From an uncultured Allomuricauda sp. (lineage in GTDB: Bacteria; Bacteroidota; Bacteroidia; Flavobacteriales; Flavobacteriaceae): 64,000 nt of DNA. Below are positions 17,129 through 26,575 of this stretch, one piece after another; position 1 is the stretch's first letter; every line of letters starts with the position of its first letter. The notes under the pieces were generated by a model. That model saw only the letters and a list, made by a program, of their open reading frames with translations, did no database searches and had not been told where the DNA came from. The position numbers and the translations under genes are program-made. The stretch lies in NCBI RefSeq assembly GCF_947258355.1, contig NZ_CAMYIC010000018.1:62001-126000 (forward strand), read 5' to 3'.

Positions 17129-17902
17129 ATGCTTGAAAACAAATCCATAGGCCTAGTTCTTTCGGGAGGTGGTGTTCGCGGAATGGCACACATTGGTCTG
17201 ATCAAAGCCATGCGCGAACATGATCTGGAAGCCAACGTAGTGGCCGGCACTAGTATTGGTGCGTTGGTAGGCGCCCTTTACGCCAATAAGAACTCGGTAG
17301 ATGATATGCTTAATTTTTTTAAAGAGACCCCATTGTTCCAATACAGTTTCTTTACCATTAACAAAGCAGGCTTTATAGACACGGAAAGATACGCGAGCAT
17401 TTTTGAGAAATTTTTCCCGGAAAACACGTTTGAAAGTTTAGAAAAGCCTTTGTATGTAGTGGCCACTGATTTGTTGAGTGGCAAGGAAAAGGTGTTCAGC
17501 AAAGGGGAACTTATAAAACCCCTTTTGGCATCGGCTGCACTTCCTCCGGTATTCAGCCCAGTTGATATTGACAATATTTTGTATGCCGATGGGGGTATCA
17601 TGAACAACTTTCCAAAGGAATATGTAGAGGATAAAACCGAATTCATTATCGGCAGCAATGTATCAGTTACCGTACCCTTGCAAAAGAAGGATTTACGCAA
17701 TTCGTTCCAACTTACGGGAAGGGTTACCAGTTTAATGATTCATGCCTCAAATGACGAGAAATTACATCAATGTGATCTCTTTATTGAGCCAAAGGAGTTG
17801 GACCAAATAGGGGTGCTGGACAAGAAGGGCATCGAGAACGCTTTTAATATTGGGTACGAACATGGTGCCAAAGCATTGGAAAAAATCCTTTCCAACACCT
17901 AG
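17129..17902 (+). CDS. Patatin-like phospholipase
   Basis: This 257-residue lipid hydrolase has a Ser-Asp dyad. The oxyanion loop is SGGGVRGMAHIG (residues 12-23), the nucleophile is Ser42 in GTSIG, and the catalytic Asp is Asp154 in ADGGIMNNFP. No signal peptide is present, so it acts in the cytoplasm or at the inner leaflet (RssA/YchK-like). It is a single-gene unit that ends 9 bases from the 3' end of the convergent reductase gene. Confidence 0.9.
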   Translation: MLENKSIGLVLSGGGVRGMAHIGLIKAMREHDLEANVVAGTSIGALVGALYANKNSVDDMLNFFKETPLFQYSFFTINKAGFIDTERYASIFEKFFPENTFESLEKPLYVVATDLLSGKEKVFSKGELIKPLLASAALPPVFSPVDIDNILYADGGIMNNFPKEYVEDKTEFIIGSNVSVTVPLQKKDLRNSFQLTGRVTSLMIHASNDEKLHQCDLFIEPKELDQIGVLDKKGIENAFNIGYEHGAKALEKILSNT

Positions 17903-17911
17903 CTTATCTGC

Positions 17912-18958
17912 CTATACATCGTCGTAATTCACTGTAATCTTTGCAGTAGTGGGGTGTGATTGACAGGTCAATACAAAACCTTCCGCAATCTCACCATCGG
18001 TAAGAATCTGGTTTTTCACCATTTCCGCCTTGCCTTCGGTCAGTCGGGCAATACAGCTACTACAAACACCGCCTTGGCAAGAGTATGGAGCATCTATATC
18101 CTGTTTTAGAACAGCATCGAGCACCAACTCTTTTTTGTCCATAACAAGGGTATAGGTCTCGTCGTCCAAGATTACCGTTACTTGGGTTTTACCTTCTAGG
18201 TTTTCGGCAAGTTCATCTTCGGTATCTTCGCTGGTGAAAAGCTCAAAATGAATTTTATCTTGGGAAACACCATTCTCTTTTAAGGTATCTGTGACCGCAT
18301 GGATCATATCTTCCGGACCGCATAGGTAATAACCATCAAAATTGGTTTTCTTGAATTTGTTTTTGAGCACAAAGTTTACAGTGGATTTTTCGATACGGCC
18401 GAATAGCGCATCCTCTTCATTGGATCTACTGTACACGTACTGTACAAAAAAACGGTCGCCGTACTTTTCTTTTAGAGCTTGGATCTCCTTAAAATACATC
18501 GTCTCTTCTGGCGATTGATTTCCAAAAACAAGTACAAAAGAATTTTTACGATGGCTTTCCAAGACCGTTTGGGCAATGCTCATAATTGGCGTAATACCGC
18601 TTCCTGCAGCAAACGCAGCAATTTTTTTCCGTTTGGATGCTTCAAAAACAAAACGTCCTTCCGGTGGCATTACCTGTATAGTATCCCCTACTTTTAAATG
18701 GTCGTTGGCATATACGGAGAAGGTACCATCCTCCATTTTTTTAATGCCCACCGTTAATTTTCCCGAAGAGGGCGGAGAGGAAATGGAATAGGCCCTGCGG
18801 AGCTCCTGGCCGTCCAGCTCGTGTTTCAGGGTAATATATTGTCCCGCCTTGAAACGGTAAACATCTTTTAGGTTTTCTGGAATATCAAAAGTGAGAGCCA
18901 CGGCATTTGGGGTTAATTTCTCTACCGCGGATATTTTTAAAGCATGGGATTCGCTCAT
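17912..18958 (-). CDS. PaaE/PaaK-like ferredoxin-NAD(P)H reductase with C-terminal 2Fe-2S domain
   Basis: This 348-residue flavoprotein has an FAD-binding domain with ELRRAYSISSPPSSGKLTVG, an NAD(P) domain with AAFAAGSGITPIMSIAQT and YYLCGPEDMIHAV, and a plant-type ferredoxin domain with CQGGVCSSCIARL and a final Cys in VLTCQSHP. In phenylacetate pathways such proteins feed electrons to an oxygenase, but no paa genes are nearby, so the partner is unknown. ATG 18958 is chosen over TTG 18979 because the TTG lies in a promoter box (18977-18984). Confidence 0.88.
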   Translation of the reverse strand: MSESHALKISAVEKLTPNAVALTFDIPENLKDVYRFKAGQYITLKHELDGQELRRAYSISSPPSSGKLTVGIKKMEDGTFSVYANDHLKVGDTIQVMPPEGRFVFEASKRKKIAAFAAGSGITPIMSIAQTVLESHRKNSFVLVFGNQSPEETMYFKEIQALKEKYGDRFFVQYVYSRSNEEDALFGRIEKSTVNFVLKNKFKKTNFDGYYLCGPEDMIHAVTDTLKENGVSQDKIHFELFTSEDTEDELAENLEGKTQVTVILDDETYTLVMDKKELVLDAVLKQDIDAPYSCQGGVCSSCIARLTEGKAEMVKNQILTDGEIAEGFVLTCQSHPTTAKITVNYDDV

Positions 18959-18976
18959 GTATAAAAATTTTTGCGA

Positions 18977-18984
18977 CAAAATTA
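18977..18984 (-). promoter_or_regulatory. -7 promoter box of the PaaE-like reductase gene
   Basis: On the minus strand this reads TAATTTTG, an exact TAnnTTTG match 18 bases from the ATG at 18958. No TTG is present at the normal -33 distance. It makes a start at 18979 impossible for a transcript from this site. Confidence 0.45.
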
Positions 18985-19080
18985 AGCATTACACTCCTTT
19001 TGAACAGCTATTTTTAGAAAAAGCACCTGTTTGTGTAACAAATCCAATAAATTAGATACCAACTAAAAAAATCGCTGACC

Positions 19081-20550
19081 ATGCTCAAACATTTTATTGG
19101 ACTCCAATGGAAATCATTTTTTAGATCGGCAACCTTTAAGACCGAAATCTGGTTTAAAATATTAATGGCCTTGGGGGCACTTTATTTTATTGTTGTGTTC
19201 CTGGGAATGGGTGTAGGGGCCTATTTCATAATCGAGGACATGGAAATTGGGGACCCACTTAGAGTGGTCAATCAGTTTTTGATCTATTATTTGGCCTTCG
19301 ACCTTGTTTTTAGGTATATGCTGCAAAAAATGCCGGTCACCAATATAAAGCCCTTGCTTTATTTGCCTATTAGCAAGAACAAAGTGGTTAATTTTTCGTT
19401 GGGAAAAACGGTAGTCTCCTTTTTTAACATCGCCCATGCTTTCTTTTTTATCCCCTTTAGTATAGTATTGCTTGTTGAGGGTTATCCCCCGGCACAGGTA
19501 ATTGGTTGGCATTTGGCCTTATTGGCGATTTTTTACTGTAACAACTTCATCAATGTTATGGTGAACAACCAAAATACGGTGTTCTATATTTTTGCCGCAT
19601 TGTTCATTTTAGCTGGGGCTTCACAATATTATCAATGGTTTGATATCACCCAATATACCCAACCCATTTTCGACTTTTTCTACGACATGCCTTGGACGGC
19701 CGTAATCCCATGGGCGATTTTAATAGTATTGTACTACGGTGCTTTCGCCTACTTTAAAAAACACATGTATTTGGATGGAGGTTTGGCCAAGAAACAGACC
19801 GAAGCCAAGACCGAAAACCTGGAGTGGTTGGATCGCTTCGGCAATTTGGGAACTTTTTTGAAAAACGATATCAAACTCATAAAAAGAAACAAAAGATCAC
19901 GTTCTGCAGTTATCGCAGGGTTCTTCTTTATTTTTTATGGCCTACTGTTCTTCACCAATGCCATCGAAGTGTATGATGGGCCTTTCTGGAAGATATTTGC
20001 AGGGATATTTGTCACGGGCGGCTTCCTTTTCAGTTTTGGACAATATGTGCCGAGTTGGGACAGCAGCTATTATCCTTTGATGATGAGCCAGAACATAAAA
20101 TACCGGGAATACCTATCATCAAAATGGTATTTGGTCATCATAGCCACGATCATATCCACTTTTTTGGCCACTTTTTATATCTATTTTGGATGGGAGGCCT
20201 ACGCTGCCGTATTGGTCGGTGCCATTTACAATATTGGAATCAACAGCTATTTGGTACTCTGGGGAGGGGCATATGTAAAAACCCCTATTGAACTAACCTC
20301 CAATAAGAAGGCATTTGGGGACAAGCAAGCTTTTAACGCCAAGACGCTTTTGCTCACTTTGCCAAAACTGGTATTGCCGATAGGTATATACGCTATTGGC
20401 CACTTTTTGATCAACCCCATGGCGGGATACATATTTGTGGCCGTTTTCGGCATACTTGGATTCGCTTTCAAGAACAAGGTGTTCACTATGATCGAGGGCA
20501 TCTACAAAAAAGAGAAGTACAAAACCATACAAGCATACAAACAGAAATAA
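19081..20550 (+). CDS. DUF5687 ABC transporter permease
   Basis: This 489-residue membrane protein has about ten to twelve helices in two groups, separated by a charged cytoplasmic segment around NLEWLDRFGNLGTFLKNDIKLIKRNKRSRS. This is the layout of the DUF5687 family, which serves as the membrane half of a Bacteroidota ABC exporter. The gene for its ATPase follows after 21 bases. The substrate is unknown. It is divergent from the reductase gene. Confidence 0.85.
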   Translation: MLKHFIGLQWKSFFRSATFKTEIWFKILMALGALYFIVVFLGMGVGAYFIIEDMEIGDPLRVVNQFLIYYLAFDLVFRYMLQKMPVTNIKPLLYLPISKNKVVNFSLGKTVVSFFNIAHAFFFIPFSIVLLVEGYPPAQVIGWHLALLAIFYCNNFINVMVNNQNTVFYIFAALFILAGASQYYQWFDITQYTQPIFDFFYDMPWTAVIPWAILIVLYYGAFAYFKKHMYLDGGLAKKQTEAKTENLEWLDRFGNLGTFLKNDIKLIKRNKRSRSAVIAGFFFIFYGLLFFTNAIEVYDGPFWKIFAGIFVTGGFLFSFGQYVPSWDSSYYPLMMSQNIKYREYLSSKWYLVIIATIISTFLATFYIYFGWEAYAAVLVGAIYNIGINSYLVLWGGAYVKTPIELTSNKKAFGDKQAFNAKTLLLTLPKLVLPIGIYAIGHFLINPMAGYIFVAVFGILGFAFKNKVFTMIEGIYKKEKYKTIQAYKQK

Positions 20551-20571
20551 TCAACCATTAACAAAAAATAC

Positions 20572-21267
20572 ATGATCACAGTTCATAACTTAACAAAGAC
20601 CTACGGAGAACAAACCGTTTTGAACATTGACCACTTGGAAATTCCCAAAGGACAAAGCTTTGGCCTAGTAGGGAACAATGGGGCAGGTAAAACAACCTTG
20701 TTCAGTTTACTGTTGGATTTGATTCAACCTTCATCTGGGCATATTATCAACAATGATGTTCAAGTGGACGAAAGTGAAGCCTGGAAGCCCTTTACTTCCG
20801 CTTTTATTGATGAAACTTTTTTAATAGGTTACCTCACCCCCGAAGAGTACTTCTACTTTATCGGTGAGCTACGTGGCAGGAACAAAGCCGATGTGGATGC
20901 CCTGTTGTCCAATTTCGATGATTTCTTTCATGGGGAAATACTGGGCCAGAAGAAGTATTTACGAGATCTTTCCAAAGGAAACCAAAAGAAAGTGGGCATT
21001 GTGGCCAGCTTTATCGGCAATCCCGAAGTGGTTATCCTGGACGAGCCTTTCGCCAATTTGGACCCTACTACTCAAATTCGATTGAAAGGAATTATTAAAG
21101 ACTTGGCCTCGAAAGAGGGCGTTACCGTTTTGGTTTCCAGTCATGATCTGATCCACGTTACCGAAGTTTGCGAGCGTATCGTAGTGCTCAACAAAGGAGA
21201 AATTGTAAAGGACATCCATACCTCCGCAGAAACCATGAAGGAGCTGGAAGCTTTCTTTGCGGGTTAA
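20572..21267 (+). CDS. ABC transporter ATP-binding protein
   Basis: A 231-residue ATPase with all family motifs: Walker A GNNGAGKTTL, a Q-loop region with SAFIDETFLIGYLTPEEY, signature DLSKGNQKKVGI, Walker B VVILDEPFANLDP and the H-loop VLVSSHDLIH. It pairs with the DUF5687 permease just upstream. It is followed by a weak AT-rich hairpin near 21277-21296 that may end the unit. Confidence 0.93.
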   Translation: MITVHNLTKTYGEQTVLNIDHLEIPKGQSFGLVGNNGAGKTTLFSLLLDLIQPSSGHIINNDVQVDESEAWKPFTSAFIDETFLIGYLTPEEYFYFIGELRGRNKADVDALLSNFDDFFHGEILGQKKYLRDLSKGNQKKVGIVASFIGNPEVVILDEPFANLDPTTQIRLKGIIKDLASKEGVTVLVSSHDLIHVTEVCERIVVLNKGEIVKDIHTSAETMKELEAFFAG

Positions 21268-21392
21268 ATCCGAAGAAATAAAACGGTTATTTTTTCCTTT
21301 GTGCATGCAACCTTAACGCCTATTTAACAGGCTAAAATTGATTTACTGGGAGTTTTTGAATAATTTGTAAGAGAATAAATACAATTTCTTCA

Positions 21393-22817
21393 ATGACAGC
21401 TTCTTACTTCAATCCGTTGAACATTAAAATTTCCATTGTAATCATGGGGTTTTGTGCAGTTACAACCTATGCCCAAACATTTTCCGGTAGAGTATTGGAA
21501 AGTAACAGCCAAAAACCCATTCAAAATGTAAACATCCTACTAAAGGATAGTAAAACAGGAACGGTAACAAATTCGATGGGCAGTTATTCCATAAAATTTG
21601 ACCGAAAACCGAAAAGAAGGGACTCGCTTCTTTTTTCAAGTATAGGATATGCACCAAAAGCCATTGCCATTAAAGATCTAGTAAGCAATGGCGTAGTCTA
21701 CCTGACCGAGAAGATTGAACAACTCGATGAGGTAAATGTAAGTGCCAATAAACTCGAAAGGAACCTAGAGTTCAAAAAACTAACTCCAATGGAGAGGGGA
21801 ATCCATAATTTCGGATCCTTTATTTCAACCGGAAAAATTTATGTTGTTGGTGGAGATGCATCCATTATTTCGAATACGGATACAGAAGCATTTAAGGATG
21901 TGGCCCAACAATGGGTTGCTGCTAGCGCAAATTCTTTTCGTGGAGGTTCCTTTAATTATGCTTCTTTTCAACAATTGCTACTACGGGCCTATTCCAATGA
22001 TTGGTTGACGCACGAGTCTTATTCAGACAACATAAGAATTTATGACATAGCTTCCGACACATGGGAAACCCAAGAAGCAGATTTGAAGGGAAGAGCTTAC
22101 GGCCAAGCCGTTTTGCACAACGACCACATATACACCTTTGGTGGAAAGACGCTTTCTAGAAATAGAAAGTTGCAGTACTTGGATAATACCATTGAGGTTT
22201 ACAACCTAGAAGAAAAAAGCATACAAGTTGATGAAACAAACCCACACCGAGCGGTGAATTTTGCATCCTTCTATTATAACGGCAGACTTATAATGATGGG
22301 AGGTTCCACAAAGGAGTTCAGAAATGGGAAAAAGAAATACAATAATAAGATTCATTTTTTCAATTTTGAAAAGGGATTATGGTATGAACTGGGACATATG
22401 CCCGTGGCCAAGGAGACAACAGGAATAAGGGTCGAGAATAAGCTATATTTAATTGGAGGGGAAAATAAAAAGGCCCTCAAGGATATCGAATCCTATGATT
22501 TGGAAACAGGCAAATGGAACAAGGAAGGTCAACTGTTCATGCCTTTGATGAGACCGGCCTTGGCGACATCTGGGAACATCATTTATATTTATGAATATGG
22601 GAAAATTTGGACTTTCAACACTGAAACAAAGGAAATGGACGAATATTCCATAAACTTGGATTTGAAATCCGCTCAACTATATGTTCACGAAGATAAAATT
22701 TATTTGTTGGGAGGATATTCAAGAAAAAAATACGTGGTTGAACCATCGAGGGAAATTTACAGTATAGACCTTTCCCAATTTGAAAGAACACGTGTATTTA
22801 AATCCAAGGTTTTATAA
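21393..22817 (+). CDS. Secreted kelch-repeat protein with N-terminal carboxypeptidase-D-like domain
   Basis: A 474-residue exported protein. A signal peptide ends at TTYAQ. Residues about 30-115 form a CarboxypepD_reg-like beta-sandwich (TFSGRVLESNSQKPIQNVNI, then SMGSYSIKF), as is common at the N-terminus of TonB-dependent receptors. The rest is a kelch beta-propeller with repeated GG plus spaced aromatic residues (IYVVGGD, IYTFGGKT, LIMMGGSTK, LYLIGGENK, IYLLGGYS). It probably binds protein or glycan in the periplasm. No enzyme motif is seen. Confidence 0.85.
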   Translation: MTASYFNPLNIKISIVIMGFCAVTTYAQTFSGRVLESNSQKPIQNVNILLKDSKTGTVTNSMGSYSIKFDRKPKRRDSLLFSSIGYAPKAIAIKDLVSNGVVYLTEKIEQLDEVNVSANKLERNLEFKKLTPMERGIHNFGSFISTGKIYVVGGDASIISNTDTEAFKDVAQQWVAASANSFRGGSFNYASFQQLLLRAYSNDWLTHESYSDNIRIYDIASDTWETQEADLKGRAYGQAVLHNDHIYTFGGKTLSRNRKLQYLDNTIEVYNLEEKSIQVDETNPHRAVNFASFYYNGRLIMMGGSTKEFRNGKKKYNNKIHFFNFEKGLWYELGHMPVAKETTGIRVENKLYLIGGENKKALKDIESYDLETGKWNKEGQLFMPLMRPALATSGNIIYIYEYGKIWTFNTETKEMDEYSINLDLKSAQLYVHEDKIYLLGGYSRKKYVVEPSREIYSIDLSQFERTRVFKSKVL

Positions 22818-22927
22818 CAGATTATATACGCTTTCTGTAAAGGAAACAAAAAATTGCATTTTATCGATTAGCCTTATAATAATCCGCTCTTTTTTGAGTT
22901 TAAGGTAACACAAGATTATCGATAATT

Positions 22928-25459
22928 TTGAAGCTTCATCATACATTTTTAGGTGCCATGGTTTTGGGAGGGCTTGTATTCAATGCATGTTCCACCCAAA
23001 AGAACAAGTTCATCAATCGAAATTGGCACGCACTCAATACCGAGTACAATACCTTGTACAATGGCAATTTGGCCTTTCAAAAAGGTTTGGAAGAAATCAA
23101 TGCCAATTACCGTGACGACTATTGGGAAATCCTTCCCGTGGAACGTCTTAAGGTCACCGATGAGGTAAAACTGGATTCTGAGGACAACAACCCCAACTTT
23201 CTTGTTGCTGAGGAGAAGGCTACCAAGGCTATCCAGAAGCATAGTATGGACATTAACGATGAGGAACGCAATCCACAAATAGATGAAGCATTTCTCCTAC
23301 TTGGGAAGTCCCGCTATTTCGACCAACGCTATATCCCGGCTTTGGAATCTTTCAACTATGTCCTAAGAAAATATAGCAAGAGCGATAAGTTGAACGAAGC
23401 AACCATATGGCGGGAAAAAACCAATATGAGGTTGGACAACCCCGAGGTGGCCATCAAAAACCTTAAGCGCCTGTTCAAGTACGAAGTACTAAAAGACCAA
23501 GAATATGCGGATGCCAATGCGGTGTTGGCCCAATGCTACATCAACCTGAATGCACCTGACACGGCTATTCAAAAATTGAAAATATCCCAGGCCTACACCA
23601 AAAAGAACCCGGAAAAGGGAAGGTACCTTTTTATAATTGGACAGTTATACGACCAATTGGGGCATCAGGATAGTGCCAACTACGCGTACAACAAAATCAT
23701 AGAACTCAACCGTAAATCCCCCAGGGTTTACATGATCAATGCGCATTTAAAGAAAATCCAGAATACCGAACTTACCGAGGGCAACAAGGAAGAAATGCTG
23801 GACTACCTTACCGAATTGGAAGAGAACAGGGAAAACAGACCCTTCTTGGACAAAATCTATCGGCAAGTGGCCCAATACCACATGGCCTATGAGGAAGACA
23901 GTTTAGGATTGGCTTATTATAACAAGTCGATACAGGCAACTCAGGGGGAGCGTAAATTATATGCCCTGAATTATCAAAGTTTAGCGGATTATTATTTTGA
24001 TGAGGACGAGTACCGAATGGCGGGTTCTTATTACGACAGTACTTTGACCAACCTCAATGAAAACACAAGAAAGCATCGCGATATTAAAAAGAAACTGGAC
24101 AATCTAGAGGATGTCATCAAATATGAAGATATTGTTCAGCATGCGGATAGTGTGATTACATTATACCAAATGCCAGTAGCCGAGCGTAAGGCCTATTTTG
24201 AGGATTTCATTGCTGAGATGAAGCGTAAAGAAGAGGCCGAAGCTGAGAAACAGTTGGAACGTACAACTGCCGGTTTTGCGGCTTTTGCCAACAGTAAAGG
24301 GGGTAAGGAAAACAAAGGGAAATTTTATTTCTATAATATTACCAGTTTGGGTTACGGCAGAAACGATTTCAAGACCCGATGGGGCACAAGGAATTTGGAA
24401 GACGACTGGCGCTGGAGCAACAAGTCCAAAACTCTGATCTCCGAAGCAACTGGCGAGGCAATTGCAAGCAATGATGAGGTACTGACCGAAGACCAAAAAT
24501 ATTCAGTGGACTATTATTTGGAGCAAGTCCCTACCGATGTGGCCGTAATTGATAGTTTGAAAGGTGAACGCAACTTTGCCAATTATCAATTGGGATTGAT
24601 ATATAAGGAAAAGTTCAAGGACAATATGCTGGCAGCCGCCAAATTGGAACGTGTACTTTCTGCCAACCCTGAAGAAAGATTGATTCTTCCATCGAAATAC
24701 AATCTTTACAAAATTTATGAGGAAACAGGCAGTCCATTGGCTGTGACCATGAAACAAAATATCATTACCAATCACCCTGATACGCGCTATGCGGAAATAT
24801 TGTTGAATCCTCAAGCCGTATTGGATGGAAATACCGATAGTCCAGATGCTCGATATGCAGCTTTGTTCAAAAAATACAAAGAGCAACAATTTTTACAGGT
24901 GATCACCCAGTCCGAAGAATACATCAACAAGTTTACGGGCGACCCCATCGTGCCCAAGTTCGAGATGTTGAAAGCGAATGCCATTGGTCGTCTGCAAGGA
25001 TTTGAGCCTTTTAAGGAGGCCCTAAACTATGTGGCACTTACGTACCCCAACAATCCCGAAGGCAAGAAAGCAGAGCAAATGGTCGAGGAACAATTGCCCA
25101 AATTGGGGAACAAGGAATTTTCACCGGAAACGGGTTCTACTGGCACAGGAAACTGGAAAGTGGTGTTCCAGTTCAAGATAAGGAACGATGAAAAAGCGGT
25201 CAAGCTTAAAAATCGCTTGGAGGAAGTAATAGAAGAACTGCGTTATGACAACATGGTGTCCAAGGACATCTATAATTTGGAAGACGAGTTTGTTGTTGTG
25301 CACGGTTTCGGCTCAAAAGATTTTGCCCTGGGCTTTGCCGAGCTTATAAAAAACAATAGGGACTACCTTATTAAAGATGAGAATTTTGTAGTTTTATCCG
25401 ATAATTACAAAATTATACAAGTACATAAAAATTTAGAATCATACAAAGCACAATTTTAA
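22928..25459 (+). CDS. porW: Type IX secretion/gliding motility TPR lipoprotein PorW/SprE
   Basis: An 843-residue lipoprotein. The signal peptide ends in a lipobox with Cys21 (VFNACST). The next region, KNKFINRNWHALNTEYNTLYNGN, is characteristic of SprE/PorW, and TPR-like helical repeats follow (DEAFLLLGKSRYFDQRY, YLFIIGQLYDQLGHQDSANYAYNKI is one repeat). The family is needed for type IX secretion and gliding in flavobacteria. Start TTG 22928 is required: the next ATG (codon 11) would leave a signal peptide without its basic residues. It lies 20 bases upstream of the bactofilin gene. Confidence 0.88.
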   Translation: MKLHHTFLGAMVLGGLVFNACSTQKNKFINRNWHALNTEYNTLYNGNLAFQKGLEEINANYRDDYWEILPVERLKVTDEVKLDSEDNNPNFLVAEEKATKAIQKHSMDINDEERNPQIDEAFLLLGKSRYFDQRYIPALESFNYVLRKYSKSDKLNEATIWREKTNMRLDNPEVAIKNLKRLFKYEVLKDQEYADANAVLAQCYINLNAPDTAIQKLKISQAYTKKNPEKGRYLFIIGQLYDQLGHQDSANYAYNKIIELNRKSPRVYMINAHLKKIQNTELTEGNKEEMLDYLTELEENRENRPFLDKIYRQVAQYHMAYEEDSLGLAYYNKSIQATQGERKLYALNYQSLADYYFDEDEYRMAGSYYDSTLTNLNENTRKHRDIKKKLDNLEDVIKYEDIVQHADSVITLYQMPVAERKAYFEDFIAEMKRKEEAEAEKQLERTTAGFAAFANSKGGKENKGKFYFYNITSLGYGRNDFKTRWGTRNLEDDWRWSNKSKTLISEATGEAIASNDEVLTEDQKYSVDYYLEQVPTDVAVIDSLKGERNFANYQLGLIYKEKFKDNMLAAAKLERVLSANPEERLILPSKYNLYKIYEETGSPLAVTMKQNIITNHPDTRYAEILLNPQAVLDGNTDSPDARYAALFKKYKEQQFLQVITQSEEYINKFTGDPIVPKFEMLKANAIGRLQGFEPFKEALNYVALTYPNNPEGKKAEQMVEEQLPKLGNKEFSPETGSTGTGNWKVVFQFKIRNDEKAVKLKNRLEEVIEELRYDNMVSKDIYNLEDEFVVVHGFGSKDFALGFAELIKNNRDYLIKDENFVVLSDNYKIIQVHKNLESYKAQF

Positions 25460-25479
25460 CCCCAAAATCCTAGAACACA

Positions 25480-25899
25480 ATGTTTTCTGACAACAAAAAA
25501 CCCCGGCCTATGAATGAATTTGGCGGACAGCCCAATAGAATAGAAAAAAACACAAAAATTAAGGGTGACATTACCTCCGAAGCCGACTTTAGGATAGACG
25601 GAAAATTAGAAGGAAATGTAACCACCTCCGGGAAAGTTGTCATAGGAAAGGATGGCTACATCAACGGAAAGGTAGAATGTGTGAATGCAGATATCGAAGG
25701 AAGGTTCAATGGAGAGCTTATGGTAAAGGATTTACTTTCCCTTAAGTCGTCCGCAACCATTGAGGGCACTGTAAGCGTAGCTAAATTGGCCGTAGAGCCG
25801 GGAGCTACTTTCAATGCTGCCTGTACTATGGGCAAAGGAGCTGCATCCACAACCAAAATGCAGTCCACAAAGAAAGATGAGCCAGCAAAAGCCTCCTAA
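25480..25899 (+). CDS. Bactofilin (polymer-forming cytoskeletal protein)
   Basis: This 139-residue protein has a bactofilin beta-helix core made of short repeats: NTKIKGDITSEADFRIDGKL, GNVTTSGKVVIGKDGYINGK, CVNADIEGRFNGELMVKD and SSATIEGTVSVAKLAVEPGA. Bactofilins form filaments that organise envelope processes. The final 23 bases overlap the start of the AtpZ-like gene, which ties it to the ATP synthase operon. Confidence 0.92.
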   Translation: MFSDNKKPRPMNEFGGQPNRIEKNTKIKGDITSEADFRIDGKLEGNVTTSGKVVIGKDGYINGKVECVNADIEGRFNGELMVKDLLSLKSSATIEGTVSVAKLAVEPGATFNAACTMGKGAASTTKMQSTKKDEPAKAS

Positions 25900-26107
25900 A
25901 AAAAAGTACAACAAAACAATTAATACAGCCGCCCGTTTGTCTGGTTCCGCCATTCAAATGGGCGCTACCATTTATTTGGGCAACTTATTGGGTTCTTGGG
26001 TTGAAAATAAATATGGGTTTTCATTTGCAGAAGAACTAATTACTTTTGTGGCAATAATCATGGCTATGTATATTTTAATAAAGCAAGCTATTCAATTGAA
26101 CAAATGA
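25877..26107 (+). CDS. atpZ: AtpZ/AtpI family small membrane protein
   Basis: A 76-residue protein with two membrane helices (SAIQMGATIYLGNLLGSW and ELITFVAIIMAMYILIKQA), matching the AtpZ/AtpI family that precedes F1Fo operons and has been linked to c-ring assembly or Mg2+/Ca2+ transport. ATG 25877 (MSQQKPPKKK) gives the standard basic N-terminus. Longer in-frame versions run back into the bactofilin gene and are rejected. The stop overlaps the next start as ATGA. Confidence 0.85.
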   Translation: MSQQKPPKKKYNKTINTAARLSGSAIQMGATIYLGNLLGSWVENKYGFSFAEELITFVAIIMAMYILIKQAIQLNK

Positions 26108-26493
26108 GAGGAAGAGGTCTTCTACAGGTAGCAATTTTTATACTGTCGTTTATTTTAACTTACCTTTTGCACGTATATTTAATTGGCTGTAATTCCCTTA
26201 TTAAAAATTGTATCTTATTTAATCCCTACATTTTTTTATTGTCTTTTGTATTGCTCGTTGTCGCCGTGTTCGAAATTTTGTCCCAAATAAAGAAGTTAAA
26301 GGATCAATTGGGCTTTATTTATTTGTCTACGTTGGTGTTGAAGCTTGTGCTTTTTGTAATACTGTTTCAAAGTTATTTTTTTGATGATTTAACTGAAATC
26401 GAGATAAATAAGGGGCATTTCTTAGTGCCCGTTTTTTTGGGTTTAGCTTGTGAAGTGTACTTTTTAAGCCAACTTTTGAAAAGAATGGAATGA
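26104..26493 (+). CDS. DUF6168-type membrane protein of the ATP synthase operon
   Basis: A 129-residue protein with four membrane helices: GLLQVAIFILSFILTYLL, PYIFLLSFVLLVVAVFEIL, LSTLVLKLVLFVILFQSYF and FLVPVFLGLACEVYFL. It resembles the flavobacterial DUF6168 family placed between atpZ and atpB, where other phyla have atpI-like genes. A role in synthase assembly is inferred from position only. Confidence 0.75.
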   Translation: MRGRGLLQVAIFILSFILTYLLHVYLIGCNSLIKNCILFNPYIFLLSFVLLVVAVFEILSQIKKLKDQLGFIYLSTLVLKLVLFVILFQSYFFDDLTEIEINKGHFLVPVFLGLACEVYFLSQLLKRME

Positions 26494-26530
26494 AATCTCG
26501 AAAAAAAATTATTTTTTGACTTTTTAATAC

Positions 26531-26538
26531 TACCTTTG
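26531..26538 (+). promoter_or_regulatory. Possible -7 box upstream of atpB
   Basis: TACCTTTG matches TAnnTTTG and lies 38 bases before ATG 26576, in an AT-rich 82-base gap. A TTTG sits only 12 bases upstream (ending 26518), shorter than the normal spacing. The box would allow the synthase genes to be expressed more strongly than the three genes before them. Confidence 0.4.
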
Positions 26539-26575
26539 CGCGGAATTTGACGAACGGATAAATTCTATAGTTACA

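Noticed and set aside
17278..17700. A 140-codon minus-strand frame opposite the patatin gene
   Set aside because: It is a shadow of the patatin coding frame, and the patatin motifs on the + strand are complete.
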